Shown: in pieces, positions 49,621 through 57,552 of the stretch
How the letters are laid out: each line of letters begins with the position of its first letter
Numbering within the stretch: position 1 is the first letter of the stretch
NCBI RefSeq assembly: GCF_030315685.1
Contig: NZ_JASXSI010000007.1
Coordinates: forward strand, 159,510-223,509
Direction: 5' to 3'
DNA length: 64,000 nt
DNA from: Gordonia sp. ABSL11-1
Lineage (GTDB): Bacteria; Actinomycetota; Actinomycetes; Mycobacteriales; Mycobacteriaceae
The notes under the pieces: generated by a model
What the model was told of the DNA's origin: nothing
The model's database searches: none
Seen by the model: only the letters and a program-made list of their open reading frames with translations
Position numbers and translations under genes: made by a program

Positions 49621-50268
49621 ATGGCGGTACATCTGACGCGGATCTACACGCGCACCGGCGACGACGGCACCACAGGCCTCAGCGACTTCTCCCGCGTGCC
49701 GAAGACCGATGTCCGGGTCGGCGCCTATGCGGACTGTGACGAGGCGAACGCGGTGATCGGCATGGCGCTCGCCTTGGGTGACGACGTCCCCGACGAGATC
49801 GCCGACGTGCTGACGAGGGTGCAGAACGACCTGTTCGACGCCGGTGCAGACCTCGCGACGCCCGTCGTGGAGAACCCCGAGTACCCGCCGCTGCGGATCG
49901 AACAGGACTACATCGATGCTCTCGAGGCATGGTGCGATCGTTTCGGTGAGGATCTTGCGGCGCTCGACTCGTTCATCCTCCCCGGCGGGAGCCGACTGAG
50001 CGCCTTGCTGCACCTGGCGCGGACGGTCACCCGCCGCGCCGAACGGTCCGCATGGTCGGCGGTCGACGCGGACCCGGATCACACGAGCGTGCTCCCCGCT
50101 CGATATCTGAATCGCTTGTCGGACCTGCTGTTCATCCTCTCCCGGGTGGCCAACCGTCCACCGCACGGCGGCGGGGACGTGACGTGGATCCCCGGTGGAG
50201 ACCGGTCCCGCCCGGCAACTCCCGAGCGTGGCCCCGGCGCACGCCGGGGTGCTGCGGCGGACGGCTAA
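49621..50268 (+). CDS. PduO-type cob(I)alamin adenosyltransferase
   Basis: It transfers adenosyl from ATP to cob(I)alamin, making coenzyme B12. The N-terminal ATP-binding motif TRTGDDGTTGLSDFSRVPK and the later FILPGGSRLSALLHLARTV, RRAERSAW and NRLSDLLFILSR are diagnostic of the PduO family. The C-terminal 25 residues are a disordered Arg/Gly/Pro tail. It lies ten bases before murA and about 1.7 kb from a cobalt/nickel importer, a meaningful association if the importer carries cobalt. The same gene sits here in mycobacteria (Rv1314c region). Confidence 0.94.
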   Translation: MAVHLTRIYTRTGDDGTTGLSDFSRVPKTDVRVGAYADCDEANAVIGMALALGDDVPDEIADVLTRVQNDLFDAGADLATPVVENPEYPPLRIEQDYIDALEAWCDRFGEDLAALDSFILPGGSRLSALLHLARTVTRRAERSAWSAVDADPDHTSVLPARYLNRLSDLLFILSRVANRPPHGGGDVTWIPGGDRSRPATPERGPGARRGAAADG

Positions 50269-50277
50269 GGTGACAGC

Positions 50278-51534
50278 GTGAGTGATCGCTTTCTGGTCTC
50301 CGGGGGAGCCCGCCTGTCCGGCGAGGTGTCCGTGGGTGGCGCCAAGAACAGCGTGCTGAAGCTGATGGCGGCGGCACTGCTGGCCGAGGGCACCACCACG
50401 TTGACGAACTCACCCGAGATCGCCGACGTCCCGTTGATGGCCGATGTGTTGCGCGGCCTCGGCGCGGTGGTCTCGATCGACGGCGACACGGTCGAGATCG
50501 AGGCCCCGGCCGAGCCGAAGTACCACGCCGATTTCGATGCGGTGAAGCAGTTCCGTGCATCGGTGTGCGTACTGGGTCCGCTGATGGCGCGCTGCCGGCG
50601 CGCGGTCGTGGCGCTGCCCGGTGGCGATGCGATCGGGTCACGGCCGCTGGACATGCACCAGGCGGGGCTGCGTGCGCTCGGAGCGCACAGCTCCATCGAG
50701 CACGGTTGTGTCGTGGCCGAGGCGGACGCGCTGATCGGTGCGCCGGTCGCCCTCGAGTTCCCGTCGGTAGGGGCCACCGAGAACATCCTGATGGCCGCGG
50801 TCCTGGCCGAGGGCGTCACGACCATCGACAACGCCGCCCGCGAACCCGAGATCGTCGACCTCTGCGTCATGCTGCAGCAGATGGGCGCCCGCATCGAGGG
50901 TGCCGGTACCTCCACGCTGACCGTGATCGGAGTCGACCGGCTCCACCCGACCACGCATCGTGTGGTGGGTGATCGGATCGTCGGCGCGACGTGGGGGATC
51001 GCGGCGGTGATGACCCGGGGAGATGTCACCGTCCGCGGCGTGCTGCCTGATCACCTGCAGTTGGTGCTGAACAAGCTGGGTGATGCCGGCGCCCGCGTGG
51101 ACAGGTTCGACGACGGCTTCCGGGTCCGCCAGGATCGTCGGCCGACTGCGATCAATGTGTCGACGCTCCCTTTCCCCGGTTTCCCGACGGACCTGCAGCC
51201 GATGGCGATCGGCATGGCTGCCATCGCCGATGGGATGTCGGTGATCACCGAGAACGTGTTCGAGGCACGCTTCCGCTTCGTCGAGGAGATGGTCCGCCTC
51301 GGCGCCGACGCCCGCACGGACGGACATCATGCCGTCCTGCGCGGCATCGACCGACTGTCGAGCGCACCGGTCTGGTGCTCCGACATCCGGGCGGGTGCGG
51401 GCCTGGTGCTCGCCGGTCTGGTCGCCGACGGGGTGACCGAGGTCCACGATGTCGAGCACATCGACCGCGGCTACCCGAGGTTCGTGGAAAACCTGCGGGC
51501 CCTCGGCGGCGAGATCGAGCGGGTCGGCGACTGA
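50278..51534 (+). CDS. murA: UDP-N-acetylglucosamine 1-carboxyvinyltransferase
   Basis: It catalyses the first committed step of peptidoglycan synthesis, adding enolpyruvate to UDP-GlcNAc. Conserved motifs are [16 protein letters not shown] and, at the catalytic loop, [15 protein letters not shown]. The residue equal to E. coli Cys115 is Asp117, as in M. tuberculosis MurA; the Cys-to-Asp change prevents covalent attack by fosfomycin and is a known cause of intrinsic resistance. With 418 residues it has the normal length. The start is GTG at 50278. An ArsR-type gene follows after 3 bases. Confidence 0.98.
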   Translation: MSDRFLVSGGARLSGEVSVGGAKNSVLKLMAAALLAEGTTTLTNSPEIADVPLMADVLRGLGAVVSIDGDTVEIEAPAEPKYHADFDAVKQFRASVCVLGPLMARCRRAVVALPGGDAIGSRPLDMHQAGLRALGAHSSIEHGCVVAEADALIGAPVALEFPSVGATENILMAAVLAEGVTTIDNAAREPEIVDLCVMLQQMGARIEGAGTSTLTVIGVDRLHPTTHRVVGDRIVGATWGIAAVMTRGDVTVRGVLPDHLQLVLNKLGDAGARVDRFDDGFRVRQDRRPTAINVSTLPFPGFPTDLQPMAIGMAAIADGMSVITENVFEARFRFVEEMVRLGADARTDGHHAVLRGIDRLSSAPVWCSDIRAGAGLVLAGLVADGVTEVHDVEHIDRGYPRFVENLRALGGEIERVGD

Positions 51535-51537
51535 ATC

Positions 51538-51888
51538 ATGACCGGCCAGCAGGAGCATCATCATCCCGCCGTCGGTGACGCCGGTCCCGACGCCACGGTG
51601 GACATCGGGGAGTGGGCGACGCGATTCGATCTGCTGTCCGATCCGCATCGACTCGAGATCCTGGTGGTGCTGCACCGCAGGCCGGGAATCATCGTCGGCG
51701 ACCTCGCCGCGGCCGTCGGCCGTACCGAAACCGCTGTCTCCCAGGCACTCCGCGTCCTCCGTCATCAGGGATGGGTGAGTTCGACGCGCCTCGGCAGGTC
51801 GGTCAGCTACCGGCTCGACGACGACACCGTGCATCAACTGCTGCACTGGATGGGTGCCGGGCACTCGGCCGATCAGGATCCCACCTGA
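51538..51888 (+). CDS. ArsR/SmtB-family metal-sensing repressor
   Basis: The 116-residue winged-helix protein has the ArsR core (LLSDPHRLEILVVLHRRPG, DLAAAVGRTETAVSQALRVLRHQGWV, RLGRSVSYRL). A His cluster near the N terminus (QEHHHP) and a C-terminal helix with VHQLLHWMGAGHSAD offer several His and Asp ligands, in the region where NmtR and SmtB bind metal. It directly precedes a CbiMNQO-type importer with inverted repeats between them, so a nickel or cobalt sensor role is likely. The exact metal cannot be read from sequence. Confidence 0.88.
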   Translation: MTGQQEHHHPAVGDAGPDATVDIGEWATRFDLLSDPHRLEILVVLHRRPGIIVGDLAAAVGRTETAVSQALRVLRHQGWVSSTRLGRSVSYRLDDDTVHQLLHWMGAGHSADQDPT

Positions 51889-51901
51889 CCCGTCGGACAG
51901 T

Positions 51902-51936
51902 CTGTCCACCCGAACATCTGAATAAGTGGACAGATG
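51902..51936. promoter_or_regulatory. Nested inverted repeats, probable ArsR operator
   Basis: CTGTCCAC (51902-51909) pairs with GTGGACAG (51926-51933), and CATCTG (51915-51920) pairs with CAGATG (51931-51936). Both repeats are perfect. They lie between the ArsR stop and cbiM, the expected place for repression of the importer. Confidence 0.6.
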
Positions 51937-51997
51937 ACGTCGGCGGTCTTACCGTCACTCCATGGTCACGATGACACCCGGTACGACCGCTGTCGCG

Positions 51998-52690
51998 ATG
52001 CACATGAGTGACGGCATCATCAATGCCCCGTTCTCCGCTCTGTTCGGCGTGGTCGCGTTGGCCGGGTTGGCGTTCTGTGTCTGGCGGGCCCGCACCGACC
52101 TGGACGAGAAGACGGTGCCGATGGCCGGTCTCGTCGCCGCGTTCATCTTCGCCGTGCAGATGATCAACTTTCCGATCCTGCCGGGCGTCAGCGGCCATCT
52201 CCTCGGGGGCGCCCTCGCCGCCATCCTCGTCGGCCCGTACACCGGCGCACTGTGCATCGCGATCGTCCTCGTCGTGCAGGCTCTCCTGTTCGCCGACGGG
52301 GGGGTCACCGCACTGGGCGCCAACATCACCAACATGGCGCTGATCTCGACCGGCGGCGGCTATCTGGTGGCCGTCGCCGCATATCGCCTGATCGGGCGGC
52401 GCTCGCAGTCGGTCGGCCGTCTCGGGGTGGTGGCCTTCCTCGCTGCACTGTGCGGAACTGTCGCTGCCGCAACCGGATTCGTGATTGAGTATGCGCTCGG
52501 AGGTGCCGCGACCCAGTCCTTGACGACGGTGGCCGGCTACATGTCGGGCACCCACGCACTCATCGGGATCGGAGAGGGCATCATCACGGCAGTGACGGTC
52601 ATGGCCGTTGCCCGGGCGCGGCCCGATCTCGTGTACCTGCTCCGCGCCCAGACCCGCACCGACGTGCAGCCGATCGGAGTTCCGGCATGA
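51998..52690 (+). CDS. cbiM: Cobalt/nickel ECF transporter substrate-binding subunit CbiM
   Basis: This integral membrane S-component binds Co2+ or Ni2+. I chose the ATG at 51998 because it gives MHMSDGIINAP: in CbiM/NikM the free N-terminal amine and His2 are metal ligands, so the chain must start at this Met-His. The in-frame ATG at 51962 would add 12 residues and bury the site. Conserved FAVQMINFPILPGVSGHLLGG with further His, and GANITNMALI, confirm the family. It overlaps the next gene by 4 bases. Confidence 0.92.
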   Translation: MHMSDGIINAPFSALFGVVALAGLAFCVWRARTDLDEKTVPMAGLVAAFIFAVQMINFPILPGVSGHLLGGALAAILVGPYTGALCIAIVLVVQALLFADGGVTALGANITNMALISTGGGYLVAVAAYRLIGRRSQSVGRLGVVAFLAALCGTVAAATGFVIEYALGGAATQSLTTVAGYMSGTHALIGIGEGIITAVTVMAVARARPDLVYLLRAQTRTDVQPIGVPA

Positions 52691-53079
52691 CCACCACCCA
52701 GACGCCCGCCCGCCACGTCGGCCGCCGGACATTCCTCGCGGTGTTCGCCGCGGCCGCACTGCTCATCGCGGGCATCGTGTCGTATGCGGTCAGCTCGTCC
52801 CCGGACGGACTCGACTCGACCACCTTGCGCGGGTGCGAGACCGTCGTCGTCGACGGCGCCGAGCAGCTCACGGGATCCTGCATCGCCCAGCACGCCACCG
52901 ATCACGCCCTGGCGTCCTCGCCGCTGGCGGACTACTCGGTACGTGGGATCGGCTCCACCAACGGCATCGCCGGTGTCATCGGCGTGCTGGTGACTCTCGC
53001 GGTCGCCGTCGGCGTCTTCTGGTTGATCGCGTCGCGCCGATCGGCGCGCGCGGCGTCGGCCTCCGATCGGGATCACTGA
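52687..53079 (+). CDS. PDGLE-domain (CbiN/NikN-like) small subunit
   Basis: The 130-residue protein has two TM helices (about 15-35 and 93-117) and between them the PDGL motif in SSSPDGLDSTTL, the signature of the PDGLE domain that replaces or corresponds to CbiN in many Co/Ni importers. The loop between the helices, with two Cys residues, is probably extracytoplasmic. It is coupled by ATGA to cbiM and followed by cbiQ after 5 bases. Confidence 0.88.
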   Translation: MTTTQTPARHVGRRTFLAVFAAAALLIAGIVSYAVSSSPDGLDSTTLRGCETVVVDGAEQLTGSCIAQHATDHALASSPLADYSVRGIGSTNGIAGVIGVLVTLAVAVGVFWLIASRRSARAASASDRDH

Positions 53080-53084
53080 GCACC

Positions 53085-53861
53085 GTGGGTGCCGGCCATG
53101 CGCATCCGCTGTACCGGACCGGGGCGTCGCGGGTTCACCGCGCACCGACCGAGGTGAAGCTGGTCTGCCTGGTCGTCTTCGTCTTCGCCGTGGTCGCGAC
53201 GCCGCGGGACATGTTCTGGCCGTACGCGGTCTATGCCGTCGTCCTTCTCGGGGTGTGGCGGCTCGCCGACATCGGGTTGCGGTGGATGCTGCCGCGGATG
53301 CTCATCGAGGTCCCCTTCGTCGTCCTGGCCGTCCTGTTGCCGTTCTCGGAGGGGGGTGCCCGGATCGAGGCCGTCGGCATGTCGTTGTCGGTGCCCGGGC
53401 TGTACGCCGCTTGGGGAATCGTGGTGAAGGGGACGCTCGGCGTCGCCGCCTCGCTGACGTTCGCCGCGACCACGCGTCCGAGCGCCCTGCCTCTGGCGCT
53501 GGCGCGGCTGGGCATGCCGGCCACACTCACCCCGGTGATCGTGATGATGCTGCGCTACACCGATCTGCTGTCCTCCGAGATCCGCCGGATGCAGATCGCG
53601 CGGTCGGCCCGCGGGGATTCGCCGCGCATGATCCACCAGGTGGGGGCCATCGCCAAGGGCGTCGGGGCGTTGTTCCTGCGTTCCTACGAGCGTGGCGAGC
53701 GTGTGCACCTGGCCATGGCGTCGCGGGGGTTCACCGGAACGGTGCCGGAGATGCCGGGCGTCAGTGGTGCAGCACGAGCCACGCCGACGCAGTGGGCGAT
53801 CGTGGTGTCCCCGGCGGTGGTGGCGGTGTTCACATCGGTGATCGCCTGGGGGACAAGATGA
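53085..53861 (+). CDS. cbiQ: ECF transporter transmembrane subunit CbiQ (EcfT)
   Basis: The 258-residue membrane protein has about five to six TM helices. The two cytoplasmic Ala-Arg-Gly coupling motifs of EcfT are recognisable as IARSARGDSPRMI and MASRGFTGTVPE. They contact the ATPase. The start is GTG at 53085, 5 bases after the preceding stop, with no strong ribosome binding site, suggesting coupled translation. Its stop overlaps cbiO. Confidence 0.92.
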   Translation: MGAGHAHPLYRTGASRVHRAPTEVKLVCLVVFVFAVVATPRDMFWPYAVYAVVLLGVWRLADIGLRWMLPRMLIEVPFVVLAVLLPFSEGGARIEAVGMSLSVPGLYAAWGIVVKGTLGVAASLTFAATTRPSALPLALARLGMPATLTPVIVMMLRYTDLLSSEIRRMQIARSARGDSPRMIHQVGAIAKGVGALFLRSYERGERVHLAMASRGFTGTVPEMPGVSGAARATPTQWAIVVSPAVVAVFTSVIAWGTR

Positions 53862-54709
53862 TTCGACGTCTAGAGGCTCGGGAGCCGGCCGCGCAGGACG
53901 GCCCCGGCGGGGACGGCCCCGACGGGTCGTCGTCGTGGGCCGTCGAGGTCCGCGATGTCGGGTACTCCTATCCCGACGGCCACGTTGCGCTCGACGGCGT
54001 CGACCTGGCCATCCGCCCGGGCGAGCGTCTGGCGTTGCTCGGCCCCAACGGCGCCGGGAAGACAACGCTCATGCTGCACCTGAACGGCGTGCTGATGCCC
54101 ACTCGCGGGCATGTCGCGATCGATGGCACCCGGGTCGAGAAGCGTTCCCTGCGCGAGGTGCGTCGCCGTGTGGGCCTGGTGTTCCAGGACCCCGACGATC
54201 AATTGTTCATGCCGACGCTCGCCGAGGACGTGGCCTTCGGCCCGGCCAACTTCGGCGTCGAGGGCTCGGCGCTGGTGGCCAGCGTGGACGAGGCACTGGC
54301 TGCTGTCGGCATGACCGAACACGCGACGCGCAGCCCTCACCACCTGTCCGGCGGACAGCGGCGTCGCGGTGCCCTCGCGTCGGTGTTGTCCTGTCGTCCA
54401 GACGTTCTCGTCCTCGACGAACCGTCGGCGAACCTTGATCCGGTCGCACGGCGCGAGCTCGCCGACACCCTGCTGGGCATCGACACCACCATGATCGTCG
54501 TCACCCACGATCTGCCCTACGCGGCCCAGTTGTGTGAGCGCGCCGTCATCGTCGACGCCGGACGGGTGGTCGCCGACGGTCCGATCCTCGACATCCTGGA
54601 GGATTCGACGACCCTCGCCGCACACCGCTTGGAACTTCCGTGGGGATTCGACATCGCGGCGATGCGCGACCTGTCCGATCGGTCAGGTCGCGGGTTACCG
54701 ACCGGGTAG
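53858..54709 (+). CDS. cbiO: ECF transporter ATPase CbiO
   Basis: The 283-residue ABC ATPase energises Co/Ni uptake. Walker A is GPNGAGKTTLMLHLNG, the Q-loop is VFQDPDDQLFMPTLAEDVAFGP (typical of CbiO/EcfA), the signature is LSGGQRRRGALASVL, Walker B is VLVLDEPSANLD and the switch is VVTHDLPYA. An N-terminal extension of about 27 Gly/Asp/Pro residues precedes the domain. It completes the cbiM-N-Q-O operon. Confidence 0.96.
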   Translation: MIRRLEAREPAAQDGPGGDGPDGSSSWAVEVRDVGYSYPDGHVALDGVDLAIRPGERLALLGPNGAGKTTLMLHLNGVLMPTRGHVAIDGTRVEKRSLREVRRRVGLVFQDPDDQLFMPTLAEDVAFGPANFGVEGSALVASVDEALAAVGMTEHATRSPHHLSGGQRRRGALASVLSCRPDVLVLDEPSANLDPVARRELADTLLGIDTTMIVVTHDLPYAAQLCERAVIVDAGRVVADGPILDILEDSTTLAAHRLELPWGFDIAAMRDLSDRSGRGLPTG

Positions 54710-54834
54710 CACTCCGCTCGGAACGGATGGTTTGGCTGCCGAGATCTGTTGGCCGCCAGTGTGACGCGCGTAACGTCGCCGGTGCTCCACTACCGACGTT
54801 GAAAGATGCGCATCGCGCAGGAGGTCAGGTCATC

Positions 54835-56127
54835 ATGCAGGTCGACGAACTACTGAAACCGTTCCCCATCAAGGAATTCCATCCGTTCCCGCGGGCGATG
54901 ATGGGGCCCGGGGCCCACGAGATGATCGGGCCCGAGGCGCTGAAGCTGGGTTTCACACGGACCCTCGTGATGACCACCGGTCTGCGTGGCAGCGACACCG
55001 TCCACAAGATCGTCGAGTCCTGCAAGTACCACGGCCTCGAGGTCGTGCTGTTCGACCAGGTGGAGTCGAATCCCAAGGACTACAACGTCATGGACGCCGT
55101 GTCGCTGTACAACACGGAACAGTGTGACTCGTTCATCTCCATCGGTGGCGGTTCGGCCCATGACGCGTGCAAGGGTGCGCGGATCTCGGTCGCCCACGAC
55201 GGCCGCAACATCAACGAGTTCGAGGGCTTCAACAAGAGCGAGAACCCGAAGAACCCGCCGCACATCGCGGTGTCCACCACCGCGGGCACCGGGTCGGAGA
55301 CCTCGTGGGCCTACGTCATCACCGACACCACAACGGATCCCGACAAGCCGCACAAGTACGTCGCGTTCGACGACGCGTCGGTGACCACCCTCGCCATCGA
55401 CGACCCGGTTCTGTACTACGACTGCCCCGTCGCGTTCACCGCGCAGTGCGGCTTCGACGTGCTGGCACACGCATCGGAACCCTACGTCTCACGTCTGAAC
55501 TTCCCGCCGTCGATGGGCAACGCCCTGCACGCGGTCCGGCTGACCGCCCGCCACCTGCGCGAGGCGACGTGGAATCCGACCGAGCTCGCCGGCCGCGAGG
55601 GCATGATGTACGCGCAATACATTGCGGCACAGGCCTTCAACTCGGGCGGACTGGGTATCATCCACTCGATCAGCCATGCGGTCTCGGCGTTCTACGACAC
55701 CCACCACGGCCTCAACAACGCGATCGCCCTGCCGCGTGTGTGGGCGTTCAACATGCCGGTGCTCTACGACCGCTTCGCCGATCTGGCCGAGGCCATGGGC
55801 GTCGACACGCACGGGATGACCAAGGTGCAGGCGGCCGATCAGGCGCTCAACGCCGCGATCCGGCTCCTGCGGGACGTCGGCATCCCGGAGAAGTTCACCG
55901 ATGTCACCCAGGACTCGCACATCAAGAACCGTCTCGGTACCGGTCCCACCCGGTTCTACGAGAACCGCAAGGAGATCTCGGGCGCGCCGGAGTCGATCGA
56001 TGCGATCACCAACCACGTCCTCGGCGACGCCTGCACTCCGGGTAACCCCAAGGAGTGCACGTTCGAGACCGTCCGGCCCGTGGTCGATCACTGCTTCAAC
56101 GGTGACCTCGACGACCTGATCTCGTAG
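54835..56127 (+). CDS. mno: NDMA-dependent methanol dehydrogenase (iron-containing ADH family)
   Basis: The 430-residue protein matches the Mno/ThcE type of nicotinoprotein alcohol dehydrogenase from Gordonia, Rhodococcus, Amycolatopsis and Mycobacterium, which holds NAD(P) tightly and needs an external acceptor, now known to be mycofactocin in mycobacteria. The family III motifs are SIGGGSAHDACKGARI (cofactor), STTAGTGSETSWAYV, and metal ligands in QCGFDVLAHASEPYVS and HSISHAVSAFYDTHHGLNNAIALP. GGAGGTCAGG precedes the ATG. Linked downstream genes (MoxR, VWA, a second alcohol dehydrogenase, two-component system, MftM) match the M. smegmatis MSMEG_6242-6236 locus. The substrate range may include other short alcohols. 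Confidence 0.93.
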   Translation: MQVDELLKPFPIKEFHPFPRAMMGPGAHEMIGPEALKLGFTRTLVMTTGLRGSDTVHKIVESCKYHGLEVVLFDQVESNPKDYNVMDAVSLYNTEQCDSFISIGGGSAHDACKGARISVAHDGRNINEFEGFNKSENPKNPPHIAVSTTAGTGSETSWAYVITDTTTDPDKPHKYVAFDDASVTTLAIDDPVLYYDCPVAFTAQCGFDVLAHASEPYVSRLNFPPSMGNALHAVRLTARHLREATWNPTELAGREGMMYAQYIAAQAFNSGGLGIIHSISHAVSAFYDTHHGLNNAIALPRVWAFNMPVLYDRFADLAEAMGVDTHGMTKVQAADQALNAAIRLLRDVGIPEKFTDVTQDSHIKNRLGTGPTRFYENRKEISGAPESIDAITNHVLGDACTPGNPKECTFETVRPVVDHCFNGDLDDLIS

Positions 56128-56145
56128 GGGCACCCTGCGACGCCG

Positions 56146-56189
56146 GCGGATGGCGGACCCGCCGCCCCCGACCCGGGTCCGCCATCCGC
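56146..56189 (+). terminator. Hairpin between mno and moxR
   Basis: A perfect 15-bp inverted repeat (56146-56160 with 56175-56189) encloses a 14-base C-rich loop, 19 bases after the mno stop. There is no T-run. It may end or attenuate the transcript or protect the mno mRNA 3' end, so that mno is made in excess over the chaperone genes. Confidence 0.6.
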
Positions 56190-56297
56190 TCGCACATCCG
56201 ACCGAAACCGACCGACCCCGCCGATCACCTGCCGGGGGCGCCCAGCCGAATGAGCCCCAGCCGAATGACACCGCACCGCAGAGAACCGGAGAGACCG

Positions 56298-57542
56298 ATG
56301 TCCGTGCATTTCGCCGACGACACCGACCTGAGCGAGCCCACGAGCGCCACGACGGATTCGGCGGAGGAGTTCGCCGACGTCGCCAACGTGATCGAGAAGT
56401 TCTCCGCCGCAGGCTATCTGGCCGACCGACGCCTGGCCACGACGGTCTTCCTGCAGAGTCGGCTGGGCAAGCCGATCCTCTTGGAGGGACCGGCCGGCGT
56501 CGGCAAGACGCAGCTGGCCAAGACGCTGGCCGAAGTCACCGGCCGAGACCTGCTGCGGTTGCAGTGCTACGAGGGGCAGGACGAGACCACCGCGCTGTAC
56601 GAGTGGGACTACGGCAAACAGCTGCTGTATACGCAGGTGCTGCGGGAGAAGATCAGTCAGGTGGTGGCCGACGCGTCGACCCTGTCGGAGGCGGTCGACC
56701 GGATAGGCGCAGAGGAGAGCGTGTTCTTCTCCGAGCGCTTCCTCGCCCCGCGTCCGCTGCTTGAGGCGGTGCGCTCCGAGCGACCCGTCGTCCTGCTCGT
56801 CGATGAGGTCGACCGCGCCGACGAGGCTCTCGAGGCCGTGCTGCTGGAGTTGCTCGCCGAGTATCAGGTGTCGGTGCCCGAGATCGGCACGTTCGTGGCC
56901 ATTCATCCGCCGATGATCGTCCTGACGTCCAACAACACCCGCGATCTGTCGGCGGCCCTCAAACGTCGCTGCCTGCACCTGTCCCTGGACTACCCGGATG
57001 CTGTTCGGGAACTCGAGATCATCAAATCCAAGGACACCGGATTGTCGGAGAAACTGGCGGCCGAGCTGGTTCAGATCGTCCGCGGTCTGCGGGAGCTGGA
57101 TCTGCGCAAGGCGCCGAGCATCTCCGAGGCCATCGACTGGGCCCGCACGCTCGCCGTCCTGGGTGCCGACGACCTCACTGCGGAGATCCTCGCCGACACC
57201 GCGAACGTCGTGGTCAAGTACGACCGTGACCTCACCCGGGCGATCGACGCGATACCTCGCCTCGTCGACCCGAATGCCGAAGTGCCCGAACATCTCCACG
57301 CGCACGGGCACTCGCATGGCCATGACCATGCGCACGACCATGGCCATGCGCACGACCACGATCACGACGAGCGCTCGGGACCCGCCAGGCGCGCATCCAA
57401 GGATCAACCGGGCAGGCACACCGAGGACTACTACGGGTCCCCGGGCAGCCATACCGACGCGGGCACCAGGGGCGGGGTGAGCCCCGGTCAGGGCAGTCGG
57501 TCGTTCGCGCCCCGCAGCAGCTCGCGCAAGCGTCCGTTCTAG
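56298..57542 (+). CDS. MoxR-family AAA+ ATPase with poly-His tail
   Basis: The 414-residue protein is a AAA+ chaperone of the MoxR type. Walker A is EGPAGVGKTQLAKTLAEV, Walker B is VVLLVDEVDRADEALEA, sensor 1 is IVLTSNNTRDLSAALKRRC, and a lid domain follows to about 325. Residues 332-357 alternate His with other residues, 13 His in 26 positions, followed by a disordered Ser/Gly/Arg tail. MoxR proteins work with VWA partners to mature metal enzymes such as methanol and CO dehydrogenases. The VWA gene follows by 10 bases, and mno lies upstream. The His tail suggests metal binding or delivery (inference). The ATG at 56298 follows GGAGAG. Confidence 0.93.
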   Translation: MSVHFADDTDLSEPTSATTDSAEEFADVANVIEKFSAAGYLADRRLATTVFLQSRLGKPILLEGPAGVGKTQLAKTLAEVTGRDLLRLQCYEGQDETTALYEWDYGKQLLYTQVLREKISQVVADASTLSEAVDRIGAEESVFFSERFLAPRPLLEAVRSERPVVLLVDEVDRADEALEAVLLELLAEYQVSVPEIGTFVAIHPPMIVLTSNNTRDLSAALKRRCLHLSLDYPDAVRELEIIKSKDTGLSEKLAAELVQIVRGLRELDLRKAPSISEAIDWARTLAVLGADDLTAEILADTANVVVKYDRDLTRAIDAIPRLVDPNAEVPEHLHAHGHSHGHDHAHDHGHAHDHDHDERSGPARRASKDQPGRHTEDYYGSPGSHTDAGTRGGVSPGQGSRSFAPRSSSRKRPF

Positions 57543-57552
57543 GGCGGCGGCC

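Noticed and set aside
51962..51997. Longer N terminus for CbiM
   Set aside because: The metal site of the family needs a free Met-His N terminus, which only the ATG at 51998 provides.
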